A stretch of 64,000 nucleotides of DNA, taken from the NCBI GenBank assembly GCA_018806915.1, contig JAGKQI010000081.1, forward strand, positions 682,001 to 746,000, in the 5' to 3' direction. A model generated the notes under the pieces. It made no database searches. It saw nothing but the letters and a program-made list of their open reading frames with translations, and was not told the DNA's origin. This document shows positions 31,568 to 42,474 of this stretch, piece after piece. Position 1 is the stretch's first letter. Every line of letters begins with the position of its first letter. Origin of the DNA: Phytophthora colocasiae (lineage: Eukaryota > Oomycota > Peronosporomycetes > Peronosporales > Peronosporaceae). The translations under genes were made by a program, and so were the position numbers.

Positions 31568-31593
31568 CTTGCGTTGTTCTTGGGCTCATAACC

Positions 31594-31769
31594 TTTTGAG
31601 TTGTTTTGAGTTGTTGTGGTGAAGCTGGAATGTTTTCGAGTGAGCAGATAGTTTGATAGGCATCATGTTGCCAGTCCTCGACCATTATTAGGTTCGAGGA
31701 CGCTAGACTACTTCAGCTTTGACAGATGATGTTGCTTCGATGCTCTGAGCAACCTAACCTATTTCAATA
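31594..31769 (-). repeat. 5' LTR of the Copia element
   Basis: Direct partner of 26166-26341, two differences. On the minus strand it starts TATTGAAATAGG and ends ACTCAAAA. Confidence 0.9.
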
Positions 31770-31774
31770 AGTAC

Positions 31775-32279
31775 AGCCCATCGAGATCCTGTTTGGGATC
31801 GGTTGAACCGACTACATATCAATTTTAATAAACTTAGATAGAGTTTGTGCATGTCCACTTGGCAGAGCACTTCCTTGGGATAAGCATATGGAGTTCCTGA
31901 AGCAGAAGTTCTAGAGCTTCACTGTGCTTGTCAAGTTGACAAACGTGTCCCACCTAGAACGAAAGATAAAAGACACGACTCTCTCTTCAGTCACGTGATT
32001 TCAACATGTATTGCCTAGGTGGTACATGTAGTTGGGTCACTGCTAGTGACTCACCTCTAGCTCTACATGTACATGTACTGCGGACTACAGTCTGTGGTGC
32101 TGTAGGCATTGTCAACGTGGCTAAGTGTACCATGCAATCCATTGTTTTGCCACCAAGCGATTACAAATGCTTGAAGTGCTCAACATTCAACTCGAGGAAG
32201 TCAAGTGCAGGCTAAACATGGGGAAATACTTTACATGTACATCATAGATGTTCCTCAGCATCTTCTTGTCCTTCACTTA
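31775..32279. other. Host spacer rich in TACATGTA
   Basis: No gene seen. TACATGTA occurs at 32023, 32064, 32070 (overlapping) and 32232. GGATCGGTTGAACCGACTA at 31796-31814 also occurs at 1632-1650. Confidence 0.5.
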
Positions 32280-33900
32280 TCACGCCATCGTTCGCTTCTG
32301 TGCGTCATCAGCAAGCTCCTCCCACGTCCAGCGTTCGAACAGTAAAAAATACAGACACGAAGCCGACACGAGAATGCCGAGACCGAAGCCAACCCACAAT
32401 CCTTCGACTCCAAGCGCCCAGGAGAAGCCCAACAGCGCTGCCAATGGTGTGCCAAACACATAGTACGCCACTGCATTGATACTTGCACCAACAGTTTGCT
32501 TGCCTGCACCTCGGAAAACGCCCTGTAATACCGTGTTTTGTCCATCAAGGATCTCGAACGGAGCCACTGCTAAAGCGCTAGCAGCTCTCATTATACTCTC
32601 TTGGTCATTAAGCAGAAGACTCGGCAGGGTCCAACGTGTTACGTACAGGAAAACGATGAACAAGAGAGAAATCACCAACGTGAGCGTCAGAGCCACGGTA
32701 CACGAAGCCTTGGCTTGTTTCGGCAGGTTAGCACCGAGACAATTGCCGACGCGAATGTTAACAGCGACCCCCAGACCCGCGAAGATCATGTAGATAATAC
32801 TGTTGATGTTCACAAGAACGGAGTGAGCACTCATTGCCACTACCGGATTGGGCAGAACACCAGCCATGAGAGTTAACAGCTCGAACGCCAGCCATTCCAT
32901 CGTCATCATAGCTGCACCAGCGATACCCAAGCGTAAGAATAAACCAACGTGAGCAAGAGCTTCCTTGATATCCCAGCCATTCCACCACTGGGTTAAATGG
33001 TGCGGGTGGTAGATGAAGTACGGGATTAACAGCAGTGGCAGCACGATGTTGCCTAGAGATCTTGAAAGAGCGATACCCTCGAAGCCCATGTATGTGTGGT
33101 AGGTTAACCAGTATCCAGTCACGACGTTCACGACGTTACCGATCGCTGCGATAGTCACCAGCGGCTTCATGATGTTCTGTGCTTGTAGAACTTTACGTAC
33201 GAGTTCATAGAGAACCACAAACGGCATCCCGAGTAACATCCACCTGGAGAAACTCTGCGCCAGCCTCGATACTTCCGCGTCTTGGCCCATGAACACCATC
33301 AAGTCTCCTGTGTACCAGTTCAGGAGGAAAATAGGGGTAAATACTGCTCCTAAAACCAAGACACCAGCTTGGAAGTAGATCCCAATCTTGTCATAACGAC
33401 GCGCTCCATACGCTTGTGAGCACAAAGTATCCAGAGCCGTCGAGAGTCCGAAGCAAATGGAATAGTACGTCACGTTCATCAACTAACAACAGCAAACAAT
33501 AAGTAAAAAACTGTTCACAGTATCCATTCCCAATGAAAAACGTACCATAGTTGACAGAGTAGCAGCATCCACATACTGTTGAGTGTACGGGGAGTCCATA
33601 TGTCCCGCCAATATAATACACGTGAGTCCAGGGAGGAACTCAAGTGCTGTCGTGCCCACCTACACAGACATAGATATCCTCTCAGTATGTTTGGATTTTA
33701 TCCTACGGTAGTAGTATTTTACTTACAACAGGATAAACAAGTGTCAGGAGTGTTTGTAGCTCTTCCGCTGCATGAGGTTCTGGTTCTTGAGGCTTGAGCT
33801 CATGGCAATCAGCAATGGCTACCAGGGTCTCACGTTCTAGAGGAAGCAGTCGTCTAGTTTCATTGGGAGCCATCGGTTCGAACGTTAAAGGAGCCACCAT
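32280..33900 (-). CDS. MATE-family transporter, copy 2, three exons, apparently intact
   Basis: Exons 33900-33727 (58 codons), 33659-33546 (38 codons) and 33482-32280 (400 codons plus stop), joined in phase 0 through introns 33660-33726 (GTAAGT...TAG) and 33483-33545 (GTACGT...TAG). The sum is 496 residues, the usual MATE length, with about 12 hydrophobic segments. Conserved stretches: LDTLCSQAYGARRYDK, LVRKVLQAQNIMKP, NIRVGNCLGANLPKQAK and LDGQNTVLQGVFRGAGKQ. These proteins sit in a membrane and export cationic compounds in exchange for H+ or Na+. The start at 33900 (MVAPLTFEPM) is one of several in-frame Met; MAPNE ten residues on is also possible. One Trp common to the copies (AVWAPFE) is missing here (AVAPFE). 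Confidence 0.85.
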
Positions 33901-34099
33901 CGGCTGAAAATATATCCCCCTTGATGTGCCCCACCCGGTCGAATTTTTGAACTGAGAGGCCATCCACTCAACCAACAGGAGAGAGTCCATGAGGGATTTC
34001 GGGTACCGAGGGTACATGGTCGTCAAAACTGTGGAAGACATTGAAAATGGTCGAAAAGATGAAGAAGTTTGATATTTCTAGTAGAATAATTAAACTCTA

Positions 34100-35717
34100 T
34101 CACTCGGCTGTGCGCTTTTGGGCGTCTTCAGCGAGTTCTGTCCACGTCCAGCGCTCGAACAGCATGTAGAACTGCAGCGAGGCAGCTACAAAGATACCGA
34201 ACCCGAAGCCCAGCCACAAGCCTTCAACGCCCAGGGCGAAGTGGAAACCCAGTAGTCCGGCAACAGGAATCCCAAAAATGTAGTACGCTACTGCATTTAC
34301 AGTCGCAGCCGCGTTCTGCTTGCCTGCACCTCGGAAAATCCCCTGCACGACAGCATTCAAGCCTCTAAAGGGGCCCAAACGGCCAGGACACTCGCAGCTC
34401 GGGCGATACCTTGAGCATCGTTCAGGAAGAGACTTGGGATTTCACCACGAAGCACGTATATTGAGATGGCGAACACTGACGAGATGAAAAACGTTAGTGT
34501 CAGCGATACTGTGCACGCAACTCGAGCCTGTTTCGGCGCGTTGGCACCCAGACAGTTACCAACACGAATATTAGAGGCGACTGCGAGGCCAGCAAATGTC
34601 ATGTAAATGGTATTGTTGATGTTCACGAGCACTGCATGGGCGCTAACAGCCACCACAGCGTTGGGGAGGATGCCAGCCATTAACGTCAGCAGCTCGAAAG
34701 CCCACCATTCCATCGTCATTTGCAACGCGCCAGGGATTCCCAGACGCAGGAATAACCCCACATGCTCAGAGGCCACTTTCATGTTCCAGCCGCGCCACCA
34801 CTGAGTCAAATGGTGCGGGTGGTAGACGAAGTACGGGATCAGTAGCAGTGGCAATATGATGTTGCCTAGTGATCTTGATAAAGCGATACCCTCGAACCCC
34901 ATCGATGTGTGGTAAGTCAACCAATACCCCGTCACGATGTTCACGACGTTCCCCATGGCTGCAATACCCACCAGCGGTTTCATAATGTTTTGAGCTTGTA
35001 GAACTTTGCGCACCAATTCATAGAGGAAGACGAACGGCACACCAGGTAGCATCCAACGCGAAAAGCTCTGCGCAAGCCGTGAAACCTCTGGATCTTGACC
35101 CATGTACAGCAAGAAGCTCTCGGAGTACCAGTTTAACAGGAAAATCGGTCCAAGACAAGCGCCAATAATCTGCAGACCAGCCTGAAAGTAAATACTGATC
35201 TTTCCGAACCGCTTCGCTCCGTAGGCTTGCGAACACAACGTATCCAGTGCTGATGTGAGTCCGAAACCAATGGAATAGGCAGAAATGTTCATAAACTGGT
35301 TGTAGCGCATCAACATTAAGTCAGGTCTACCAATTCCCAATAGTTAAACCATTGCAAGGACACCGTACCATCGTGGAAAGTGTAGCAGCATCTACGTATT
35401 GCTGTGTATGTGGCGATTCGATGTGTCCAGCCAAGATAATACAGGTAAAACCGGGCAAAAACTCGAGTGCAGACGTCACAACCTACAAGAACCAAACATT
35501 TAACGCACTGCAATGAATAGATAATACTCCTCTAATACTTACGACGGGGTACACAAGTTTGAGCAGTGGTCTTGAGCTCCTCGGCAATGTGGGGATCAGC
35601 TTCATCAGGGATTTCTAAACTGCCAGGGATCCCCACTACAGTGTCTTTGTAGTCCAGCAACGGTTGAGTCTCCCCTGGATATTTGGTGAAGGTGGGACTA
35701 CGAGGCTCAAATGCCAT
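34100..35717 (-). pseudogene. MATE-family transporter, copy 3, broken
   Basis: Exons 35717-35543, 35482-35369 (114 bases, as in copy 2) and 35295-34100. Exon 1 is 175 bases, one more than the 174 of copy 2, and the extra base near 35568 shifts the frame just before LKLVYPV. Near 34368 a short deletion within WAPFE...LNAVVQG shifts it again. The remainder is close to copy 2 (LDTLCSQAYGAKRFGK, NIRVGNCLGANAPKQAR). Two independent lesions make function unlikely. Confidence 0.8.
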
Positions 35718-37049
35718 GGCCTGCTTGATGCAAAAATGCCGGTGGACCAGTCAGTGTCAATTGTCGTTACATCGACTTGCCGAGTGATGGTTATTATGTA
35801 CCACACATCAAGTTGAAGTGGTTAAGTTGCGGATGTTAAGTTGCTATTGATTCAAGAGCAACAACAAACTCAGGGAGCAGATGTATCACCGTGCAATTTG
35901 CACAGACTTCTGTAAATACTAGTGCATGATGAAATCTGATCCACACACTCTCCGTTGCAGTTAAGCAACAACCTGTAGGCGTACAGGTATTTGTATTGGC
36001 GATAGTTAGCTCGGTGGTCGTAAGCGCATTGCGGGCTACAACTGCGTGGCACGCAGTGCGTGCATCGATTGCAAGTCGCACCCGGCTGCCTGCGCTATGC
36101 GGGAATCGCCCCATGTCGCTCGGGACAATTAGTCGACGTTGTGCGAACGTGTGAACGTCTGGGTCTGCACCGGCAAAAGACAGGCTCAGGTTGGTCTGCT
36201 CCGTCGCAGCGCTTAGACGGTCTAGTTGACCACAAGACATCGAGTTTAGCGCTAGAGCGCCTTGTTGCCACCGACACAACGGACTCGTTGTCTTTTTGGT
36301 AGTAATAATGATGTCATTTACGGAGTATCTCGCAACTGAAAGGCAAATGTAGCGGGTATATTTCGGTTGGAGCAGTCAACCTGCAACAACGGCAGCAAAA
36401 CGAGCTTATAGAGCCAATGGCCAAAGCTGCAGATGTGGACAGCCAGCATGGACAGTCAGCAAGATCTCATCGTGCCTTATAAAGGCAGCATCTGTCGTCG
36501 CTCGGCTGAGCTTCTCCAGCTGGGGCATCCACTTGTTGCTGCCTGTTGTTGCACTCCAAATGAGAGGAAAGGATACGGAGACTGTCGTCGATCCTCACGT
36601 CGTCGTTGGATAAGGTACATGCTCGTCTCTTCTTCGCAAAGATGACATGTACCCAAGCATCAATGTAGCCTTGCCACCTCTGGCTGCAAAAAGGCATTTG
36701 TATCTGCTTCCTTCTTGCTGCCAATGCAAGAAGTAAGGTGCCATCTTAGCCACCTCACTACGGCTGGCAGTTTGTTGCTTCAGCTTATCCTGGAGGCGCT
36801 ACGATTGACCCAAGTCCCTCGCTGACGTACTATTGGGAGATGTCCCAAGCGTCAGGTTGAAAACGAAGGAAAAGAAACAGCCCTGCAACAAACTTGGTTT
36901 CACTATACTTCTAACGTTGCCGCTTCGCTTTGAGGACAGTTGACATCTTTCTTTCTACTTCTGAACTCTATCACTCAGGAGGGATGACATGGCAAATCGT
37001 CCCTTCACCTCACAGTAAAAAATCCCCCCGATCCACGTGGCCTACTAAA
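35718..37049. other. Spacer between MATE copy 3 and actin
   Basis: One open frame of 147 codons (36279-35836, minus) has no motif, signal peptide or family likeness I know. A plus-strand frame overlaps it, so neither is called. The last few hundred bases should hold actin upstream control sequence. Confidence 0.4.
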
Positions 37050-37064
37050 GCTCATTTCCCTTTT
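37050..37064 (+). promoter_or_regulatory. Oomycete initiator (Inr) of the actin gene
   Basis: GCTCATTTCCCTTTT matches the known oomycete Inr consensus GCTCATTYYNCAWTTT at all but one position. It lies 66 bases before the actin ATG, so the 5' leader would be about 75 bases. Pyrimidine-rich sequence follows, as is usual. Confidence 0.75.
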
Positions 37065-37129
37065 CTTCCGGTCGGCAACAGATCTCCAAGACTCCCAAGC
37101 CCTCCCCTCTCCCCTTCCTCCTATTCAAG

Positions 37130-38260
37130 ATGGCTGACGAAGACGTTCAAGCTTTGGTCGTTGACAACGGCTCCGGTATGTGCAAGGCCGGTTTCGCCGG
37201 TGATGACGCCCCGCGTGCCGTGTTCCCCTCGATTGTGGGTCGCCCCAAGCACCTGGGAATTATGGTCGGCATGGACCAGAAGGACGCGTACGTCGGTGAC
37301 GAGGCCCAGTCCAAGCGTGGTGTGCTGACGCTGAAGTACCCCATTGAGCACGGTATCGTTACCAACTGGGACGATATGGAGAAGATCTGGCACCACACGT
37401 TCTACAACGAGCTGCGTGTTGCCCCTGAGGAGCACCCGGTGCTGCTGACGGAGGCCCCGCTCAACCCCAAGGCTAACCGTGAGCGTATGACGCAGATCAT
37501 GTTCGAGACGTTCAACGTGCCCGCCATGTACGTGAACATCCAGGCCGTGCTGTCCCTGTACGCCTCTGGCCGTACTACGGGCTGTGTGCTCGACTCTGGT
37601 GATGGTGTGTCCCACACTGTGCCTATCTACGAGGGTTACGCTCTTCCTCACGCTATTGTGCGTCTGGATCTGGCTGGCCGCGACCTGACGGACTACATGA
37701 TGAAGATCCTGACGGAGCGTGGTTACTCGTTCACCACCACGGCCGAACGCGAAATTGTGCGTGACATCAAGGAGAAGCTGACGTACATTGCCCTGGACTT
37801 CGACCAGGAGATGAAGACTGCTGCCGAGTCGTCGGGCCTTGAGAAGAGTTACGAGCTGCCGGATGGCAACGTCATTGTCATCGGTAACGAGCGTTTCCGT
37901 ACCCCTGAGGTGCTGTTCCAGCCGTCGCTGATCGGTAAGGAAGCTTCGGGTATCCACGACTGCACGTTCCAGACCATCATGAAGTGTGATGTCGATATCC
38001 GTAAGGACCTGTACTGCAACATCGTGCTGTCCGGCGGAACCACCATGTACCCGGGCATTGGCGAGCGTATGACCAAGGAGCTGACGGCTCTGGCCCCGTC
38101 CACCATGAAGATCAAGGTGGTTGCCCCGCCCGAGCGCAAGTACTCGGTGTGGATCGGTGGATCCATCCTGTCGTCGCTGTCGACGTTCCAGCAGATGTGG
38201 ATCTCGAAGGCCGAGTACGACGAGTCGGGACCCTCGATCGTGCACCGCAAGTGCTTCTAA
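37130..38260 (+). CDS. act: Actin
   Basis: 376 codons without introns, the standard actin length. It starts [20 protein letters not shown] and ends HRKCF. The nucleotide-binding loops [14 protein letters not shown] (residues about 12-25) and DSGDGVSH (about 155-162) are intact, as are [12 protein letters not shown] and [11 protein letters not shown]. Actin polymerises into filaments that drive hyphal tip growth, cytokinesis and transport. Codon use is strongly biased to C/G-ending codons, as for a highly expressed gene, which also creates a 418-codon open frame on the other strand that is not a gene. The lack of introns and the Inr upstream are typical for Phytophthora. Only the reading frame was used to choose the start. 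Confidence 0.98.
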
Positions 38261-38593
38261 GTTGTCGAGAGAGGAGTCAACTGGTCTTAGAATCTGGAGG
38301 AAAAATGCCGCTGCTGTGTGTGTAGCATCTTGAGGCTTAAGTGCTTCGGTGCGCGCATACTCGGCGGTTCCGACCATTTGCTTTCATACCTTTCTTTGCT
38401 TTAATTTCTAAAATACTAGGATTGATGTTGTGATCTATCCCATGTGTGTTGCTTGTCTACAAGCTCTTCTTGCTACTTGATCTCTTCTTCATGGCTGCAA
38501 CCAGCTCCAACGGTAAAGAGGAACAACTTCTTGGTCAAGTTGAAGTGCTAATGGAGCCGCTCAAATCTTAAGTCGAGTGCGTGGAAAATAATT

Positions 38594-38666
38594 GACAGGA
38601 TTTGAACCCACGCCAATGAAGACTGGTGCCTAAAACCAGCGCCTTAGACCACTCGGCCATCGTGTC
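38594..38666 (-). pseudogene. tRNA-Leu(TAG) with a damaged 3' half
   Basis: On the minus strand: 5' acceptor GACACGA, D arm GCCGAGTGGTCTAAGGC, anticodon arm CTGGT TTTAGGC ACCAG with anticodon TAG (Leu), variable region, then GGGTTCAAATCC running straight into TGTC. About five or six bases of the T stem and 3' acceptor strand seem to be deleted, giving 73 bases instead of the 82 to 85 usual for tRNA-Leu. The remaining acceptor can pair with one mismatch (GACACGA/TCCTGTC), but the T arm cannot form properly. It is probably a tRNA pseudogene between actin and MATE copy 4. Confidence 0.65.
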
Positions 38667-38887
38667 ATGATGTTAACTTCTGCAACTAAAGCAGTAATAA
38701 ACTCACTTTGCCCTTGCATCCACTTTGTTTACCATGTTGCTCTTGAGCTAATGCATCCACCTGCACCTGCTTACATGACTACCTCGTCTAGTTTAACACT
38801 GCTACTGACCACCAAGTCCATGGTGTGGCATACACCGCCGGAACTTGAATGCTCTCTATAAACACTTCACTTTGTCTTGTACCGAAT

Positions 38888-40474
38888 ATGGTCAACTCTT
38901 CCTCGGAACAAACGTCTCTGCTCGTAAACGAGTGCGATGTGGACGTGGATTTTATTCCTGCATTGATCTCCCGTGGCGTGAGCTTCCCTGCTGCCAGTCC
39001 CACGTACACTGCGTCACTAGATGTAGTGAAAATACACGACTACGAGACGGAGAGTGACGTCGCTTCACTCGTTCATGAACTGACGCAAGAACAAGACGAA
39101 GAACCGGAGCCTGTGGCCATCGACGAGTTCTGGAAGACGATGGCGTTGGCTTACCCCGTCGTAGTGACCTACACTCTTGAATATCTTCCAGGGTTAGTGT
39201 GTATTGTACTGGTAGGACACATTGATTCCCCCGATACAAAGCGCTACGTGGCTGCAGCGACCCTGTCTACCATGTTCACGAACGTATCAGCACTTTCTAT
39301 TGGCTTTGGCTTGACTTCAGCCTTAGATACATTGTGTTCTCAAGCTTATGGAGCTGGGAGGTTGGATAAACTAGGAGTTTATCTGCAATCAGCGTTGATT
39401 GTGGTGGGATCGTGCTTAGTTCCTGTGTTTCTCATGAATTGGCACGCTGAGTTCTTCCTCGTACTTTGTGGACAAGATCCAGAGGTGGCTAGACTGGCTG
39501 GGGAGTTCTCGAGAGTCACGGTCTTTGGTGTTCCGTTCCTGTTTGTCTACGAAATGCTACGCAAGTTGCTACAGGATCAGAATGTTGTGAGACCGATGGT
39601 GTTGTTCGCGTTGATGGGGACATTTATCAACATTTTTGGTGGTTATTTCCTCACGTACAATACCTCATTGGGGTTCCATGGTGCTGCACTTTCAAGAACG
39701 TTAGGGTATATGGTGCTACCGCTTTGTCTCGTGCCGTATTTCTACTGGAGTGAAAATCACGTAAAGTGGTGGAGTGGCTGGCAATGGAAAGAGGCGTGGG
39801 CACTTGTACCATTGTTTTTGGAGCTCGGTACAGCTGGATTGGCGATGATGGCGATGGAATGGTGGGCGTACGAAATATTAGCAGTCCTCGCTGGAAACTT
39901 ACCGGATGGCGTCGTAGCTGTCAGTGCTCATGCAGTGCTTATGCAAGTGGCGTCTTCGATCTACACAGTGTTTATGGGTGTTTCTGTCTCCAGTAATATC
40001 CGCGTTGGGAATTGTCTGGGCGCGAATCATCCGAAGAAAGCCAGAGTCATCAGCCGCACGACATTGAGTACAGTGTTCGTGCTTTCGTGCTTCTTCGCAG
40101 TGCTTGTATACATGCTTCGTCACCAGATTCCGCTTCTCGTTATTAACGACCCCGTCGCCATTCAACGCGCTTCAGATGCCCTGCTGGTGATGGTTCCGTA
40201 CGAGATTATCGACTCTTTGAACTGCGTGATCCAGGGCATTTACAAGGGGGCAGGCTGGCAGAATATGGCTGCGAAAACCAACGTCCTCGCGTTTTACGTC
40301 ATTGGGATTCCACTTGGGGCTTTGCTGTCATTTTACTTTGAAATCGGGATCGAAGGACTGTGGATCGGATTCGGTATGGGTATCACCACAGCATTTACCG
40401 TCTGCAGTGCCAATTTGTACTACTCCAGTTGGGAGCAAATGGCTCTGGAGGCGCGAGCCAGACTTGCTCATTGA
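38888..40474 (+). CDS. MATE-family transporter, copy 4, intronless
   Basis: 528 codons from the ATG at 38888; an in-frame ATG at 38849 would add 13 residues. I prefer 38888 because the protein then starts with a polar tail (MVNSSSEQTSLL) like other MATE proteins. The acidic N-terminal region of about 95 residues is longer than in copies 1 to 3. About 12 hydrophobic segments follow, with LDTLCSQAYGAGRLDK, LLQDQNVVRP, NIRVGNCLGANHPKKAR and CVIQGIYKGAG. It is clearly a paralogue of copies 1 to 3, but lacks both introns and is the most diverged, so it may stem from an older duplication or from retroposition. Confidence 0.9.
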   Translation: MVNSSSEQTSLLVNECDVDVDFIPALISRGVSFPAASPTYTASLDVVKIHDYETESDVASLVHELTQEQDEEPEPVAIDEFWKTMALAYPVVVTYTLEYLPGLVCIVLVGHIDSPDTKRYVAAATLSTMFTNVSALSIGFGLTSALDTLCSQAYGAGRLDKLGVYLQSALIVVGSCLVPVFLMNWHAEFFLVLCGQDPEVARLAGEFSRVTVFGVPFLFVYEMLRKLLQDQNVVRPMVLFALMGTFINIFGGYFLTYNTSLGFHGAALSRTLGYMVLPLCLVPYFYWSENHVKWWSGWQWKEAWALVPLFLELGTAGLAMMAMEWWAYEILAVLAGNLPDGVVAVSAHAVLMQVASSIYTVFMGVSVSSNIRVGNCLGANHPKKARVISRTTLSTVFVLSCFFAVLVYMLRHQIPLLVINDPVAIQRASDALLVMVPYEIIDSLNCVIQGIYKGAGWQNMAAKTNVLAFYVIGIPLGALLSFYFEIGIEGLWIGFGMGITTAFTVCSANLYYSSWEQMALEARARLAH

Positions 40475-40606
40475 AAGAGTCCGTTTAAGATCGTGTAGTG
40501 TCTGCAGACATGGATCCACTACAGATCGACAAGGTCTTTTGAATTACAACGCGACCCATAAAGTAAAGAAGAGATAGGTAAAGCGACTTCTCTTCTGTAT
40601 GTCTGC

Positions 40607-41487
40607 TTAACTGCGTCTTGGATTCACGAAGCCAGGTATTTGGTCAAGTCCAACGTCCTCGTCGTAGTATTTTCTGTACTCGCTGACAATAGATTTCTCC
40701 CGAGTGCCAGCAGTAGCTAACTTGTCTTTGGGGATGTTGAATACCTTGGTGAGAGCATCATCTGGGTAGATATCACTTTTCACCCACTGCTTAAACAGTT
40801 TCTCCTGGAAATTAGCTGCATTTTTCTGCGTTTCCGGGATGTCCATGGCCTTGGAAACCAGAATTGCGAACTGGTCGTCTCCGTAGCCTCTTCTCAATAC
40901 TTTAAAGACGGAAGTTTTGTGCTCAGGACTTTTGATGTTGAAATGTCTCGTGTAGCCATCCAAAGTGTCCAACTTCCAGCTAAATAGCACGTTTGGTCCG
41001 TCGTCTGCGACTTTAAGAAGAGCGAAAATATCGTCCACAGTTTTTCCTTTGGTGAACCAGTCTTTCAACTGGCTGAAATAATCGCTTCGGCCACAATATA
41101 ATCCCCGTAATGTGCCTTTAGTGTCCCCATTAACGACACTTGCTTGTCTGGGTATTTCTTGTTGAACAAGTCCACGTACGAGTTCAGAGTTTTCAAGTCG
41201 GGACTGCCGAGAGCGTCCTCCAGCTTGACGTTCAGTTTCAAGTGGGCTAAAATGTCATCAACCGACTTGTCCTTTCCCAACCAGGAGCGCAATCTGACGG
41301 CGTCGACGAACTGAGCTGCGGTTGCTTTGAGTTTTGAAGTGATCCCCCTCTCTTCCTGTGTTGCCACGTGGGCTCGTAGTTGTCTTATCGGAGAAACTCC
41401 GTTTCGATCAGCGGTTAAACCCGATACCACAGAGATACCGATGATGGCCAACAAGACCACCGTCAGAAAACTGTGAAGGCGGCGCAT
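40607..41487 (-). pseudogene. RXLR effector copy 2, internal frameshifting deletion
   Basis: It begins at the ATG 41487 with a signal peptide (MRRLHSFLTVVLLAIIGISV, cleavage near residue 23), RQLR at 35-38 and EER at 45-47. Residues to about 140 run in one frame up to YGDYIVAEAIISAS and a stop at 41065. The next frame picks up at QLKDWFTKGKTVDDIFALLK and continues to 40607 with further WY-type units. Compared with the intact effector at 24650-26035, the joint lacks about 15 residues between the YG-x-x-x-A block and the W-x-x-x-G block, so a deletion not divisible by three is the likely cause. A short secreted product of about 140 residues could still be made. Confidence 0.8.
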
Positions 41488-41754
41488 TATCCTGATGGCA
41501 GTGGGGACTTTGGCGCTTCCCAGCAATTCAAAGAGTGATCTACATCGATCCGGATAATACACCCGTCTGGTTTATCACGGGAAGGTGAATGTTGGTGTAT
41601 TAATACATGTACAAATGTATAATTCCCTTTAGTCTGGTCACCTGAGTGTACATATCCTGTGAATTCCTTTTGTTATTAATGCATCCATGCACTGAGGTAA
41701 TTAATTAGACCCTCTGTACCAACTGGCATACAGTTCATGGTGCAACGGCAGTAT

Positions 41755-42017
41755 TCATTGTACTGTACATGTACATACCGTACACAGGAAAGTCTTTAAA
41801 CTGCTGGAGCCGAAGAGCTTCGATGCACCTGCCTTCAGAGTGTCAAAGCCAGCTCTCTCCTCGCTGACTTCGTTCAGCATATCGTAAGACCTCAAGAACC
41901 TCTGGCTGAAGACATCTCTCCGGTTGTTAACGACCACTGAATACGACTGTGTTGTGGCACTATCGACACATACAGAAGGGAAATGGCGGCCAAAACCACG
42001 GTCGACTTGAGACGCAT
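41755..42017 (-). pseudogene. RXLR effector fragment, frameshift after the signal peptide
   Basis: The ATG at 42017 opens a signal peptide (MRLKSTVVLAAISLLYVS). Its frame then diverges, while the neighbouring frame continues with VDSATTQSY, RFLR and SEER in the usual spacing, ending at 41755 after about 88 residues in all. One small indel near 41965 explains this. No WY unit follows, so the C-terminal domain is also lost. The order signal peptide, RXLR, EER supports the assignment. Confidence 0.65.
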
Positions 42018-42474
42018 TTTGTGCAGTGCAGGAATTAGGAATTGAACTAACCACAGAGATTGCGAGAATGCTGCCACAATCACATGACACGAAGCCGATC
42101 AAGGATCGGCGAACCGAATGTAGATGAAATCCTGTCGGTTAATTAGTACATGTACTTCAAAGTTTACATGTAGCTCCGAAGGCTGTCCTCTCACCTTCCC
42201 GAGGATAAAACATGCGGGTCTACATGAAAGATGTCCCATTCCGTCGAGCGATAAGCTCAGCTTATTATTAATAATTACAAGGTCGTCCCGAGGACGAAGA
42301 AGCTCGGAAATTTCCAAATGAGATTTAACGAAATAGTTGAATTAGACGAAGAGAACAGATAGCTAGCAAAGGAACTGCACAACACTGCCCGGTCATCCGT
42401 GGGAAACAAGCTGTACAAACGTAATTCCAGACAGGTTTAGTTTCCATCACGTTCGTTTAACATATTAGTCGGTA
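42018..42474. other. Spacer
   Basis: No gene seen. TACATGTA occurs at 42147 and 42165. Confidence 0.4.

Larger units (their letters stand above)
26166..31769 (-). mobile_element. Copia LTR retrotransposon, nearly identical LTRs, broken ORFs
   Basis: 5604 bases, flanked by a perfect 5-base target duplication AGTAC (26161-26165 and 31770-31774). The LTRs (26166-26341 and 31594-31769, 176 bases each) differ at two positions. Gag, protease, integrase, RT and RNase H follow on the minus strand in Copia order (integrase before RT). Next to the 5' LTR, minus-strand GGTTATGAGCCCAAG (31579-31593) is complementary to an initiator-Met tRNA anticodon arm, as for the half-tRNA primer known from Drosophila copia. 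A 484-base MITE is inserted in the gag-pre-integrase region. Confidence 0.95.

Noticed and set aside
35836..36279. 147-codon minus-strand frame between MATE copy 3 and actin as a gene
   Set aside because: No signal peptide, motif or splice support; overlaps another random frame.
37121..38377. 418-codon open frame antisense to actin
   Set aside because: It mirrors the biased codon use of actin; composition is unlike a protein and actin itself is certain.
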